Below, in pieces: positions 16,890-24,593 of a DNA stretch of 64,000 bases (positions are counted from its first letter, which is position 1; each line of letters opens with the position of its first letter). The stretch comes from Saccharothrix algeriensis. Its GTDB lineage: Bacteria > Actinomycetota > Actinomycetes > Mycobacteriales > Pseudonocardiaceae. The stretch spans positions 1,550,001-1,614,000 of the forward strand of contig NZ_JAFBCL010000001.1 of NCBI RefSeq assembly GCF_016907655.1, given 5' to 3'. A program made the translations under genes and the position numbers. The notes under the pieces were generated by a model. The model worked only from the letters and a program-made list of their open reading frames with translations, was not told where the DNA came from and did not search any database.

Positions 16890-17243
16890 TCAGAATACGG
16901 TGATGACTCGACCGTCCTCGTCGATCACGACCGAGATTCCCCAGTTCGTGATTTTGTAGCTGTCGGGCGCGTGCCCCGGCTCGACCCGCGACTGGTTCGA
17001 CCCCACCACGGCCTCCACCTGGTCGGTGGTGATGCCGCGCTGGGCCATCCGGCTGAGCGCGTGGTTGGAGTAGCTGGTGACGTACCACGGCCGGGCCTGG
17101 ACGACCACCCCGGAGGCCGGCGCCACCACCTCGGCCTGCGCGGTCGCCGCCATCGCGGCGCCACCGCCTGCGAGCGCGATCGCCGCACCGAAAGCCGTGA
17201 CGGTGGCGGCGATCCGCGCTCCGATTCGTGATGCGTTCATCAT
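16890..17243 (-). CDS. Secreted DUF4258-like protein
   Basis: 117 residues with a clear Sec-type signal peptide: basic start (MMNASRIGAR), hydrophobic core to ~30, and an Ala-rich cleavage region (AMAATAQA). The mature part has the DUF4258 signature: SNHALSRMAQRGITTDQVEAVV, here split by no gap, and a C-terminal IDEDGRVITVF strand. ATG at 17243 follows GAGGAGAGG. DUF4258 members resemble RelE/BrnT-type toxins; a secreted version beside a cytosolic DUF2283 protein is unusual. Confidence 0.7.
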   Translation of the reverse strand: MMNASRIGARIAATVTAFGAAIALAGGGAAMAATAQAEVVAPASGVVVQARPWYVTSYSNHALSRMAQRGITTDQVEAVVGSNQSRVEPGHAPDSYKITNWGISVVIDEDGRVITVF

Positions 17244-17524
17244 CCGTCCTCTCCTCGCGGTTCAAACCTGCCCTGCCGACGCTACGGATCCCGGGAAATC
17301 CACGACACCGCCATGAGGACAGGTCCGACCGCATTCCCGACCTGGCCGGACGGCCAAGGCGGACCTGGCCGCCCCGAATAGGACCACCGCCCCCGGAGAA
17401 CTGGCCGGGTGACGAGGTGCGCCCACTCCGTGAATCGCCGGATCGGTGGTACCCGACCCACCCCTGGAAAGCCAGGATGAACTCCGAAATATCCATTCCG
17501 ACTCACAGGAAATGAGGGACAAGA

Positions 17525-17728
17525 ATGACCCCACTGGTGTACCGCACCGACATCTCCCATTCCGCCGACGTGGCGGTGCTGACCGCGGCCAGGGAGACCG
17601 CACCGCCGCTGGAGTGCTGCGGCTGCCCCGACGACGACGAGTGCCGCGAGTACTGCGTGGCCAACTACGGCGCCGTCGGCGGCTACTGCGAGGGCTTCCT
17701 CGACCTGCGCTGCGTGTGCGTCTACTGA
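17525..17728 (+). CDS. Cys-rich precursor peptide with CS-alpha-beta (defensin-like) pattern
   Basis: 67 residues; ATG preceded by GAGGGAC at 5 nt. Residues 1-30 are a Cys-free leader-like segment. Residues 31-67 hold eight Cys at 31, 32, 34, 40, 44, 55, 63 and 65. The last six give C-x5-C-x3-C-x10-C-x7-C-x-C with Gly at -2 to the fourth (GGYC), which is the classic CS-alpha-beta defensin pattern. An acidic DDDE run (36-39) is near the leader/core border. It is the first gene of the operon to 25288, so it is the likely substrate of the lasso-like enzymes. Precise cleavage site and any macrolactam are unknown. Confidence 0.7.
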   Translation: MTPLVYRTDISHSADVAVLTAARETAPPLECCGCPDDDECREYCVANYGAVGGYCEGFLDLRCVCVY

Positions 17729-17755
17729 CGCGCGCGCCGCTCCAGTGATCCCACT

Positions 17756-17788
17756 CGCCAACGGATGCCCCCTGGGGCTCCGTTGGCG
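17756..17788 (+). terminator. Hairpin between precursor and biosynthetic genes
   Basis: Arms cgccaacgga (17756-17765) and tccgttggcg (17779-17788) are perfectly complementary; the interior can add GCCC/GGGC pairs. It lies 28 nt after the precursor stop and 23 nt before the cyclase start, with no T-run. A partial terminator or mRNA-stabilising hairpin here would give excess precursor over enzyme, as in many RiPP operons (inference). Confidence 0.6.
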
Positions 17789-17810
17789 GGTCCACGCAGA
17801 GAGGCTCCGG

Positions 17811-19034
17811 GTGTCCACCACCTCACCACCGCGCGCGCCGTTCGCGCTCGAGGTCGACCTGTCCCGCCCGCGCGGTGAGGTCGCGCTCGCGGCGCCCGCC
17901 GAATTCGGCGCGATCACCGTGCACGAGCGCCACGTCACCGTCGACCGCTCCCGCGTCCACCTCGGCGACCTGTTCTACGCCGTGGACGGGGCCGTGATCC
18001 GGTTCAGCGCGGACCCGTCGGCACTGGCCGGGCCGCCCGCTCTCACCGACCACCTCCTGCACCACTTGCTGGCCCGCACCCTGGACATCCGCGGGGAGGT
18101 CGACCGGACGGCGCTGGCAGGGGTGCGCAGGCTCCCCGCACGCGGCGTCACCCGGATCTCGCCGGAGATGGCCCGCGGCCGCTGTGCGCCGTTCCCGTGG
18201 GCGCCTCCCCGGGTCGCCCGCGGCAGGCGGGCGCGCGAGGTCGAGGCCCGGCTCGCCGAGCTGGCGGGCGCGGTGGTGGGCGACACCCTCGCGGTCAGCG
18301 GCGGGATCTCCTCGGCGTTCCTGCACCGGTGCGCGCCGGGCGCACGCACCCTGACCATCGCGCCGCAGGACGTCGCGCTCACCACCCCACCGCTGGTCCA
18401 CGCCCTGGCCGTGGCGCCTGCCCGATCACTGGCCAGCGGGCTGGGGCTGCGCCCGCTGTTCACCGCGAGCCGGACAAGCGCCGTGGTCGACAAGCCGCGC
18501 CGAGGGGAGAGCGGGGCGCCCGCGCGGCCCGTCGTGCCGTGGCTGACCGCCGCCGGCGCTCGCGTCGCCCACGACCTGGTGGAGTCCTCCCGGCACAGCT
18601 GGGAAACCTGGCTGTCCGAAGTAGACGGTGAAGAGGCCGGGCTGGCCTGGTCCTGGTCCGCTCCCGACGTCGGCGCCGTCATTACCGAAGCGGATCGGCT
18701 GGGCGTGGCGCACCGCAGCCCGGCGCAGGTCCCCGAGTTCGTGGAGCTGGCCCGCGCGCTGCCCCGGGCCGCCCGCTCCGACCTGGCGTTCCTGCGCCGG
18801 GACGCGGCTCCCGGGACCTTCGTGTCCAGCGGGGAGCAGCGCGTGCGCAGGCTCGCCGTCGACCGGGCGGACGCCCGAGCCGGGCGGCCGCTGCCCACCT
18901 TGGTCCTCGCCGACGCCGGGCTGGTCGACCCGAACGCCTTCGCCGCGGTGCTGGCCCACCCGTTCCTGCGCGAGCAGCACGCGCTCGCGCTCATCCGCAC
19001 CCTGGAGGTCGAGCAATGGCTGAGCACCCGCTGA
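17811..19034 (+). CDS. Asparagine-synthetase-like (lasso cyclase-type) protein
   Basis: 407 residues from GTG 17811, which has AGAGAGG upstream; GTG 17745 would read through the hairpin. The middle carries a PP-loop-like SGGISS (163-168), where cyclases usually have SGGxDS, so the Asp is replaced by Ser. The N-terminal part lacks a Cys nucleophile and looks like the degenerate glutaminase half of lasso cyclases. Shorter than typical lasso cyclases (~500-600). Expected role: adenylation of a side-chain carboxylate for amide formation on the precursor, but the divergent motif makes activity uncertain. Confidence 0.65.
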   Translation: MSTTSPPRAPFALEVDLSRPRGEVALAAPAEFGAITVHERHVTVDRSRVHLGDLFYAVDGAVIRFSADPSALAGPPALTDHLLHHLLARTLDIRGEVDRTALAGVRRLPARGVTRISPEMARGRCAPFPWAPPRVARGRRAREVEARLAELAGAVVGDTLAVSGGISSAFLHRCAPGARTLTIAPQDVALTTPPLVHALAVAPARSLASGLGLRPLFTASRTSAVVDKPRRGESGAPARPVVPWLTAAGARVAHDLVESSRHSWETWLSEVDGEEAGLAWSWSAPDVGAVITEADRLGVAHRSPAQVPEFVELARALPRAARSDLAFLRRDAAPGTFVSSGEQRVRRLAVDRADARAGRPLPTLVLADAGLVDPNAFAAVLAHPFLREQHALALIRTLEVEQWLSTR

Positions 19035-19261
19035 CCCCCGACCGCTGGTCGATGCCGGACCGGTTCACCACCGCCGACCTGGGCGGCGGCCGGGCGGCGG
19101 TCGTGGACCTGGAGCGCATCGAGGTCCACGAGGTCGACGCCACCGCGGTCGCCCTCCTGCGCCGGGGCCACCCGGGTGGGCCGACGACCCCGGAGCAGGC
19201 CGGGTTCCTGCGCTTCGCCGTCGAGGGCGGTTGGATCGTCCCCACCGGGGGCTCCCGGTGA
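19016..19261 (+). CDS. PqqD-like RiPP recognition element
   Basis: 81 residues overlapping the end of the cyclase-like gene by 19 nt. The sequence has the PqqD-like order of strands and a helix-turn-helix-like end: VVDLERIEVHEVDATAVALL, then GWIVP near the C-terminus. Stand-alone PqqD-like (B1/RRE) proteins bind the leader peptide and bring it to the enzymes. Size and position between cyclase and membrane gene support this. No Cys. Confidence 0.65.
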   Translation: MAEHPLTPDRWSMPDRFTTADLGGGRAAVVDLERIEVHEVDATAVALLRRGHPGGPTTPEQAGFLRFAVEGGWIVPTGGSR

Positions 19262-20007
19262 TCCCCTGGCTCACCCTGCTCGCGGCGGGGGGCCTGCTGG
19301 GCGCGGGCGCGACGAAGGGCGTGCTGCTCCTGCGCGGCCGACTCGACTGGCCGCCGTTGCGCCCGCTCGGCATTCCGATCGGTCCGCTCCCGGTGGCAGC
19401 GGGCGAGGTCCTGGTGGCCGCCGCCGCCGCGGTGGCGCCCCCGAGCGCGGCTGCGGGCCTGCTCGCCGCCGCGTACCTCGGGCTGACCTGCGCTGCGGCC
19501 GCGCTGTTGGGCCGGGAGTGCGCCTGCTTCGGCGGCCGGGGCGTCGTCAGCCCGATCCGGGTAGGGCTCAACGCCGTCATCGCCGCGGTGATGGCGGTCA
19601 TCGCGATCGTGGGCGGTGAGGGACCACCGGTCGGCGTTCGGGCGGCTGTGGTGGGCGGTGTCGCCGTCGCCGTGGTCGCGGTCTCGCTGCGGCGGGCGGC
19701 GGACGCGCCCGACGAACCGAGCACCCCCACCGATCCCGCCCGGATCGCCACGCTGACCATCGTCGTGAGCCCGGACTGCCCCGCCTGCGCCCGGCTGCGC
19801 GCCCGGCTGCGCGACTACCCGCCGCACTGGATCGACTGGCAGGACAGCGGGTCCGGGTCGTGGGCCGAGCAGGCGAAGGGCACCTACCCGTGCGCCATCG
19901 CGACCGACGCCGCGGGTGTGCCGCTGGGCGCGCCCCGGTGGGGCGTGTCCTCGATCGCCGAACTGGCCGACGGGTACGCCGCGCACCGGATCACGGCGGG
20001 CTCATGA
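19258..20007 (+). CDS. MauE/DoxX-like membrane protein fused to thioredoxin-like domain
   Basis: 249 residues from GTG 19258 (GTGA overlap). Residues 1-145 form about four TM helices with the MauE-type ECACFGG motif (87-93). Residues ~165-249 are a small thioredoxin-like domain with SPDCPAC (CxxC at 174-177). MauE and VKOR/DsbB-like proteins pass electrons between membrane and periplasmic thiols. Beside a Cys-rich precursor, the natural inference is formation or isomerisation of its disulfides at the membrane. Confidence 0.75.
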   Translation: MIPWLTLLAAGGLLGAGATKGVLLLRGRLDWPPLRPLGIPIGPLPVAAGEVLVAAAAAVAPPSAAAGLLAAAYLGLTCAAAALLGRECACFGGRGVVSPIRVGLNAVIAAVMAVIAIVGGEGPPVGVRAAVVGGVAVAVVAVSLRRAADAPDEPSTPTDPARIATLTIVVSPDCPACARLRARLRDYPPHWIDWQDSGSGSWAEQAKGTYPCAIATDAAGVPLGAPRWGVSSIAELADGYAAHRITAGS

Positions 20008-21734
20008 CCGGCCGGGGCGACTTCCGCCGTGTGCTGGCGCTGCTGCGGCCTCGCCGGTACCGGATCGCCGGGCTGCTCGGTGCCGTGACGCTGACCGCGC
20101 TGTGCACCGCGCTGCCCGCGTTGGCGTACCAGCAGATCATCGACTCCGGCATCAGCCGGGGTGATCTGGGCGCGGTGGCGGGTTTTTCCGCGCTCGCCGT
20201 CGGCGCCGTGGTGACGGCGGCGGGCGCGCAGTGGGTGGGCCAGTGGCTGACGGTGTCGCTGAGCAACCACCTCGGGTACGAGTTGCGCACCCGGATCTTC
20301 GACCGGGTGCAGCGCCTCGGAGTGGACTTCCACACCGCGCGGCCGACCGGCGACCTGCTGGCTCGGTTGAACAGCGACGTGCAGGCGGCCCAGGGCATCG
20401 TGTCCAACCTGGTGGTGAACATCGTGGCCAACGCCGTCCGGCTCGCCTTGGTGGTCGCGGCGATGACCTACTTCAGCTGGGAGCTCGTCGGGTTGGCGCT
20501 GGTCGCACCCGTCCTGGCGGTGCCGATCACCTGGCGGACCGCGCGGGTGGTCAAACGGCTCGGCGAGCGCAGGCAACAGGGGTTGTCGGCGCTGAACAGC
20601 TTCTTGGTGGACCGGTTGACCGTGGACGGGACCACGCTCTCCGCGCTGAACGACGGTCGAGGTCCGGACACGGCCGCCCTCGCCGGGCTGGCCGAGCGGG
20701 TTCGACGCGACACCGTGCGGACCGCGACCGTCAGCGGGGCCTTCCAGGCGTCGCTGACCTCGGTCACGGGCCTGTCCGTGGCGCTGGTCTACCTGTGCGG
20801 GGGTCTGCTCGTCGTCGGCGGGCACATGACGGTGGGCATGCTCGTCGGCTTCGTCTCGCTGCTGCCGTCCCTGCACGGGCCGCTCACCGGCATCGTCAAC
20901 GCCAGGGTGGAGGTGGTGGGGGCGATGGTCGGCTTCCGGCGCATCTTCGAACTGCTCGACCAGCGACCGGCCGTCGCCGAGAACCCCGAGGCCCGGCCAC
21001 TCGCTGCCCGACCCACGCGCCTGTCGTTCGACGGTGTCTGCTTCGCCCACGCGGCCGAGGCCCAGTCGTGGCGGCTCGACGACATCTCCTTCGAACTGCG
21101 GACGGGGCAGGTGGTGGCGCTGGTCGGGCCGAGCGGCGCGGGCAAGAGCACCATCGCCCACCTGTGCGCGCGGTTGAGGGACCCGGACTCGGGCGTGGTC
21201 CGGCTCGACGGGCGGGCGCTGCCGGAGCTGCCGCTGTCCTCGGTGACCGCCCAGGTCGGCCTGCTCAGCCAGACCAGCTACTTCTTCCACGAGTCGGTGG
21301 CGGCGAACTTGCGCTACGCCGACCCGGCGGCCACCGACGCCGAACTGGTCGACGCCCTGCGCGCGGCCTCGATCTGGTCGGGCCTGGTCGCCCGGATGCC
21401 GGCAGGGCTGGACACCGTCCTCGGCGACCACGGCAACCGGCTGTCGGGAGGTGAGCGCCAGCGCCTGGCCATCGCCCGGTTGCTGTTGCGCCGCCCGGCC
21501 TTCGTGGTCCTCGACGAGGCGACCGCGAGCCTGGATGCCGCGACCGCGCGGACGGTGCTCGACACCGTGTTCGAGGTCTTCGCGGACTGCGGCATCCTCG
21601 TGATCACCCACGATCCCGCGGTGGCGGCCCGCGCCGACCAGGTCATCGTGCTGCGCGACGGGACGGTGGTGGACCGCGGCGCGCCTGCCGAGCTGGCCCG
21701 CCGTGCCGACCTCACCGGGGCGGGCGCGCCGTGA
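20004..21734 (+). CDS. ABC exporter (TM + ATPase fused)
   Basis: 576 residues, ATGA overlap with the MauE gene. Six TM helices occupy about 1-310, followed by the nucleotide-binding domain: GPSGAGKST Walker A, LSGGERQR signature, VVLDEATASLD Walker B/D-loop and THD switch. No N-terminal C39 peptidase, so leader removal must be done elsewhere. Family: peptide/lipid exporters such as lasso 'D' transporters. It is likely to export the mature peptide and confer self-immunity. Confidence 0.85.
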   Translation: MTGRGDFRRVLALLRPRRYRIAGLLGAVTLTALCTALPALAYQQIIDSGISRGDLGAVAGFSALAVGAVVTAAGAQWVGQWLTVSLSNHLGYELRTRIFDRVQRLGVDFHTARPTGDLLARLNSDVQAAQGIVSNLVVNIVANAVRLALVVAAMTYFSWELVGLALVAPVLAVPITWRTARVVKRLGERRQQGLSALNSFLVDRLTVDGTTLSALNDGRGPDTAALAGLAERVRRDTVRTATVSGAFQASLTSVTGLSVALVYLCGGLLVVGGHMTVGMLVGFVSLLPSLHGPLTGIVNARVEVVGAMVGFRRIFELLDQRPAVAENPEARPLAARPTRLSFDGVCFAHAAEAQSWRLDDISFELRTGQVVALVGPSGAGKSTIAHLCARLRDPDSGVVRLDGRALPELPLSSVTAQVGLLSQTSYFFHESVAANLRYADPAATDAELVDALRAASIWSGLVARMPAGLDTVLGDHGNRLSGGERQRLAIARLLLRRPAFVVLDEATASLDAATARTVLDTVFEVFADCGILVITHDPAVAARADQVIVLRDGTVVDRGAPAELARRADLTGAGAP

Positions 21735-23314
21735 CCGCCGGCGCCGTCCCGCTGCGGGACCACATCGCCCACCTGGCCGATGACCTGGCCGCCCGCGAGG
21801 TCGTCGACGAGCACCGGTGCGGGTCCCTGACCGCTCGGTTCACCGGCCCCCGCTACCCGGTGCGGGCACAAGCGCCCCGCCGCTGGGTCCACTCGCACGG
21901 CGTGGCCTTCGACCTCGTCGCGCTGGCCACCGCAGGCCGGGCGGGCGGTGTCGGAACCGTCCACGTCGACGGCCTGCGCATCCCCGCCCGGCGGACCCCG
22001 TTGACGTGGTCCGCCCGCGGGGGACCACCGGTGCTGGCAGGGGTGACGCCCGGGCCGAGCGCCCCGGAGCTGTGGCTCCACCGGCCAGGTCACGACGAGC
22101 GGCCACGCCCGACCGGGATCGCGGTCAACCACTCGCTCCTGGGCGGTGCGGCGCCGCTGCAGTGGACCGCCGACGGAGCGCTGGTGGTGCTCGCCGACCA
22201 CCCGGCAGCTCCTACCGACCCCGACCGCGTGCACGATTCGAGCGAGGGCCGCTCCGTGCTGGACGACCCGGACGCGCTGGTGGCGGCGGCCGCAGCGACG
22301 GTTCGGGTGCTGGCACCCCGGGACGGGCAACGGGTGCTCTCCGGCCCGCACGCGGTGTGCAGGCTGGACCTGTCCCCCGACCGGACGCGTGTGCTGATCG
22401 GCGCCGTCCGGGACGCCGCCGCCTTCGAGCGGCTGGTCCGGGATCGGCTGGCCGAGTTCAGCATCCACGACCTGACCGGCGCCGCGCCCGCCCGCCACCT
22501 CGGCGAGTGCCGGGTCGACCGCGACTTCTGGGACGGCGCCGACACCGCAAGGCCCGCCCGCCGCCGATCGGTGCGCCCACCCGAGCACCGGCAGATCTCC
22601 CCGGACATCGCGCTGCACGGCGACGGAGGGCCCGTCGTGCTGTGGATCAGCCCGCGCCCGGACGTCCCCGACCGCACCGCGTTCGCCCCGTACGCGGGAG
22701 CGGGCGCCGCCGAACCCCCCGGGCCCTTGTGGACCTACCGACCGCGGTGCGCGGTGGCGATGGTCCGGCTCTGGCACCCGCGGCAGAACGGCCCCGCCAC
22801 CTTCGCCGAGATCGCCGCGCGGGTGGTGGACGGCGTCCGGGACGCGGCCGAACGCGTGCGGCGGGAACTGGGCGAGGTGCCGCTGGTCCTCGGCGGTCAC
22901 AGCTTCGGCGCCGCGCTCGCCGCCGTCGCGCTGCCCGAACTGGGTTCGGTGCTGCGGTGCGCGGTGCTGCGCAGCGGCGCGTACAACCGCACCTTGACCC
23001 CTGCGGGTTTCCAGTTGGAGCGCCGGCCGATCTGGGCCGCGCCGGACATGTACCACGGCTTCACCGCCGTGCACAGCGCGCACCGGATCACCGTCCCGAC
23101 GCTGCTCACGCAGGGAGCGTCCGACCCGAACTCGGCGACGACGGTGTGGCAGGCCCGGCTGTTCTACGAAGCGCTGCGGATCGCGGGCACGCCTGCACGA
23201 CTGGTCCTGCTCGACGCCGAGGGCCACCACTTCGGCACCGCCGACGGCATCCTGCGGGCCGCGACCGAGGAGAACGAGTGGATCGACCGGTGGTGCCGGG
23301 AGAGGAGCACGTGA
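21731..23314 (+). CDS. S9-type (prolyl-oligopeptidase-like) serine hydrolase
   Basis: 527 residues from GTG 21731. An N-terminal beta-propeller-like region of ~290 residues precedes an alpha/beta-hydrolase domain with GHSFGA (Ser391), Asp465 (GASDPN) and a His at 499/500 (EGHHF), matching S9 geometry. S9 enzymes accompany lasso clusters as isopeptidases and could equally be the leader or core peptidase here. No signal peptide. It overlaps the transporter gene by 4 nt and the next gene by 1 nt (TGATG). Confidence 0.75.
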   Translation: MTAGAVPLRDHIAHLADDLAAREVVDEHRCGSLTARFTGPRYPVRAQAPRRWVHSHGVAFDLVALATAGRAGGVGTVHVDGLRIPARRTPLTWSARGGPPVLAGVTPGPSAPELWLHRPGHDERPRPTGIAVNHSLLGGAAPLQWTADGALVVLADHPAAPTDPDRVHDSSEGRSVLDDPDALVAAAAATVRVLAPRDGQRVLSGPHAVCRLDLSPDRTRVLIGAVRDAAAFERLVRDRLAEFSIHDLTGAAPARHLGECRVDRDFWDGADTARPARRRSVRPPEHRQISPDIALHGDGGPVVLWISPRPDVPDRTAFAPYAGAGAAEPPGPLWTYRPRCAVAMVRLWHPRQNGPATFAEIAARVVDGVRDAAERVRRELGEVPLVLGGHSFGAALAAVALPELGSVLRCAVLRSGAYNRTLTPAGFQLERRPIWAAPDMYHGFTAVHSAHRITVPTLLTQGASDPNSATTVWQARLFYEALRIAGTPARLVLLDAEGHHFGTADGILRAATEENEWIDRWCRERST

Positions 23315-23688
23315 TGTCGACGACGATGCGGGCGGTGCGGGCGGCGGCGGACGCGGTCCGCGGGGATCGCGCCGCAGCGGCCCGGGGACTGCGCCGCGCC
23401 GCCCCGCCCCCGCCGGCTCCCGGCAGGCTCGACGTGGATCGCGTCCGCGCCGCCGTCGAGGAGTTGCGGCCCGCCGTCGATCCCCGGGACGTCGACCTGG
23501 TGCTCGCCATCGCGCTGCGCCGCCTCGGCCACGATGCCCGGCTCGTCCTGGGTCGCGAGCACGCCCCGAGGAACCGAGCCGCGGAGTGCGCGGTGTGGGT
23601 GGAGGTCGACGGCCGGGTGGTGTCGACGACCGAACCGGTGCACGAGGTGTTCCGCGTGCTCGCCCGGCTGCCCGGGGGTGACCGGTGA
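23314..23688 (+). CDS. Lasso B2-like (transglutaminase-fold) protein, catalytic residues apparently missing
   Basis: 124 residues. LRRLGHDARLVLG followed by a VWVEVDGRVV strand is the core of lasso B2/transglutaminase-like leader peptidases. The usual Cys ~15 residues before the RRxG turn is not there (the stretch reads PRDVDLVLAIA), and the HAWVEV His is replaced (CAVWVEV). Either the family alignment is shifted or this is a non-catalytic scaffold. Full-length B2 proteins are ~140 residues, so it is slightly short. Confidence 0.6.
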   Translation: MSTTMRAVRAAADAVRGDRAAAARGLRRAAPPPPAPGRLDVDRVRAAVEELRPAVDPRDVDLVLAIALRRLGHDARLVLGREHAPRNRAAECAVWVEVDGRVVSTTEPVHEVFRVLARLPGGDR

Positions 23689-24593
23689 ACGCGGGCGAGG
23701 TCGACGTGGCCGTGGTGGGCGGGGGCGCGGCGGGTCTCGGCGCCGCGCTCACCCTCGCCCAGGCGTTCCGCCGGGTCGTCGTCATCGACGACGGCGACCC
23801 GGCGAACGCGGCCTCGCCCGGCATCCGCGGCTATCCCGGCCACGACGGGGTCGAACCCCGGCGCTACCTGGACCAGGTGCGGTACGAGGTGACCCGGGCG
23901 GGTGGGCGGGTGGTGAGCGGTCGGGTGCGCGCTCTCACAGGTCGCTCACCCGAGTTCCTCGTGCACACCGAGGAGCGCATCACGTGGCGGGCGCGCAGGG
24001 TGGTGCTCGCCACCGGCGCGCACCACCGCCTGCCGGGCGTGCCCGGACTGGCGGGACTGTGGGGGACCCTCGTGCAGAACTGCCCCTACTGCCACGACTG
24101 GGGCGGCAGGCGGGCGCGGTCGGTGGCGGTCCTCGGCGCGACCGCGGGCGCGGTCCGGCTGGCCGGCCTGCTCACGCAGTGGTCGGTGGAGGTCGTGCTG
24201 CTGCCCGGCGACGCCCGGCCGGTGCGCTCGCTCCCCGGCGTCCGGGTCGTGCACGGCGCGGTGCGGGCGGTGGAGCGAGCGGTGCCGGGCGTACGCGTCC
24301 TGCTGGAGCCCGACAACCGGCTGGAAGTCGACGCGTGCTTCCTGGACGCACCACCGGAACCCCGGCTGGGCCTGCTCGAACCGCTCCGCCCGGACCTCCG
24401 CGGCGAACCCCTGCGGCCGGACCCGACCGGCCGCACCCCCGTGGACGGCGTCTGGGTCGTCGGGACGGCGGCCGGGCCCACCCAGAAGGTGATCACCGCA
24501 GCGGGCCACGGGGTGGCGGCGGGCCAGGCGATCAACGCGGCGCTGGTCGAGGAGGACCTCGCCGCACGACGAGCAGAGGAGCGAACGGCGTGA
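23685..24593 (+). CDS. Thioredoxin-reductase-like FAD dithiol oxidoreductase
   Basis: 302 residues from GTG 23685. FAD-binding GGGAAGLGA at 12-20, redox pair CPYC at 133-136 in the NCPYCHDWG context, and a C-terminal VVGTAAG FAD motif. The second nucleotide-binding region (VAVLGATAGAV) lacks a clean GxGxxG/A for NADPH. This resembles FAD dithiol oxidases of the HlmI/GliT type, which make disulfides with O2. Inference: it oxidises Cys of the precursor in the cytoplasm, or feeds the MauE-Trx protein. Confidence 0.8.
   Translation: MNAGEVDVAVVGGGAAGLGAALTLAQAFRRVVVIDDGDPANAASPGIRGYPGHDGVEPRRYLDQVRYEVTRAGGRVVSGRVRALTGRSPEFLVHTEERITWRARRVVLATGAHHRLPGVPGLAGLWGTLVQNCPYCHDWGGRRARSVAVLGATAGAVRLAGLLTQWSVEVVLLPGDARPVRSLPGVRVVHGAVRAVERAVPGVRVLLEPDNRLEVDACFLDAPPEPRLGLLEPLRPDLRGEPLRPDPTGRTPVDGVWVVGTAAGPTQKVITAAGHGVAAGQAINAALVEEDLAARRAEERTA

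Noticed and set aside
17745-17810. Upstream GTG start for the asparagine-synthetase-like gene
   Set aside because: It would translate through the strong hairpin, whereas GTG 17811 has a better ribosome binding site.
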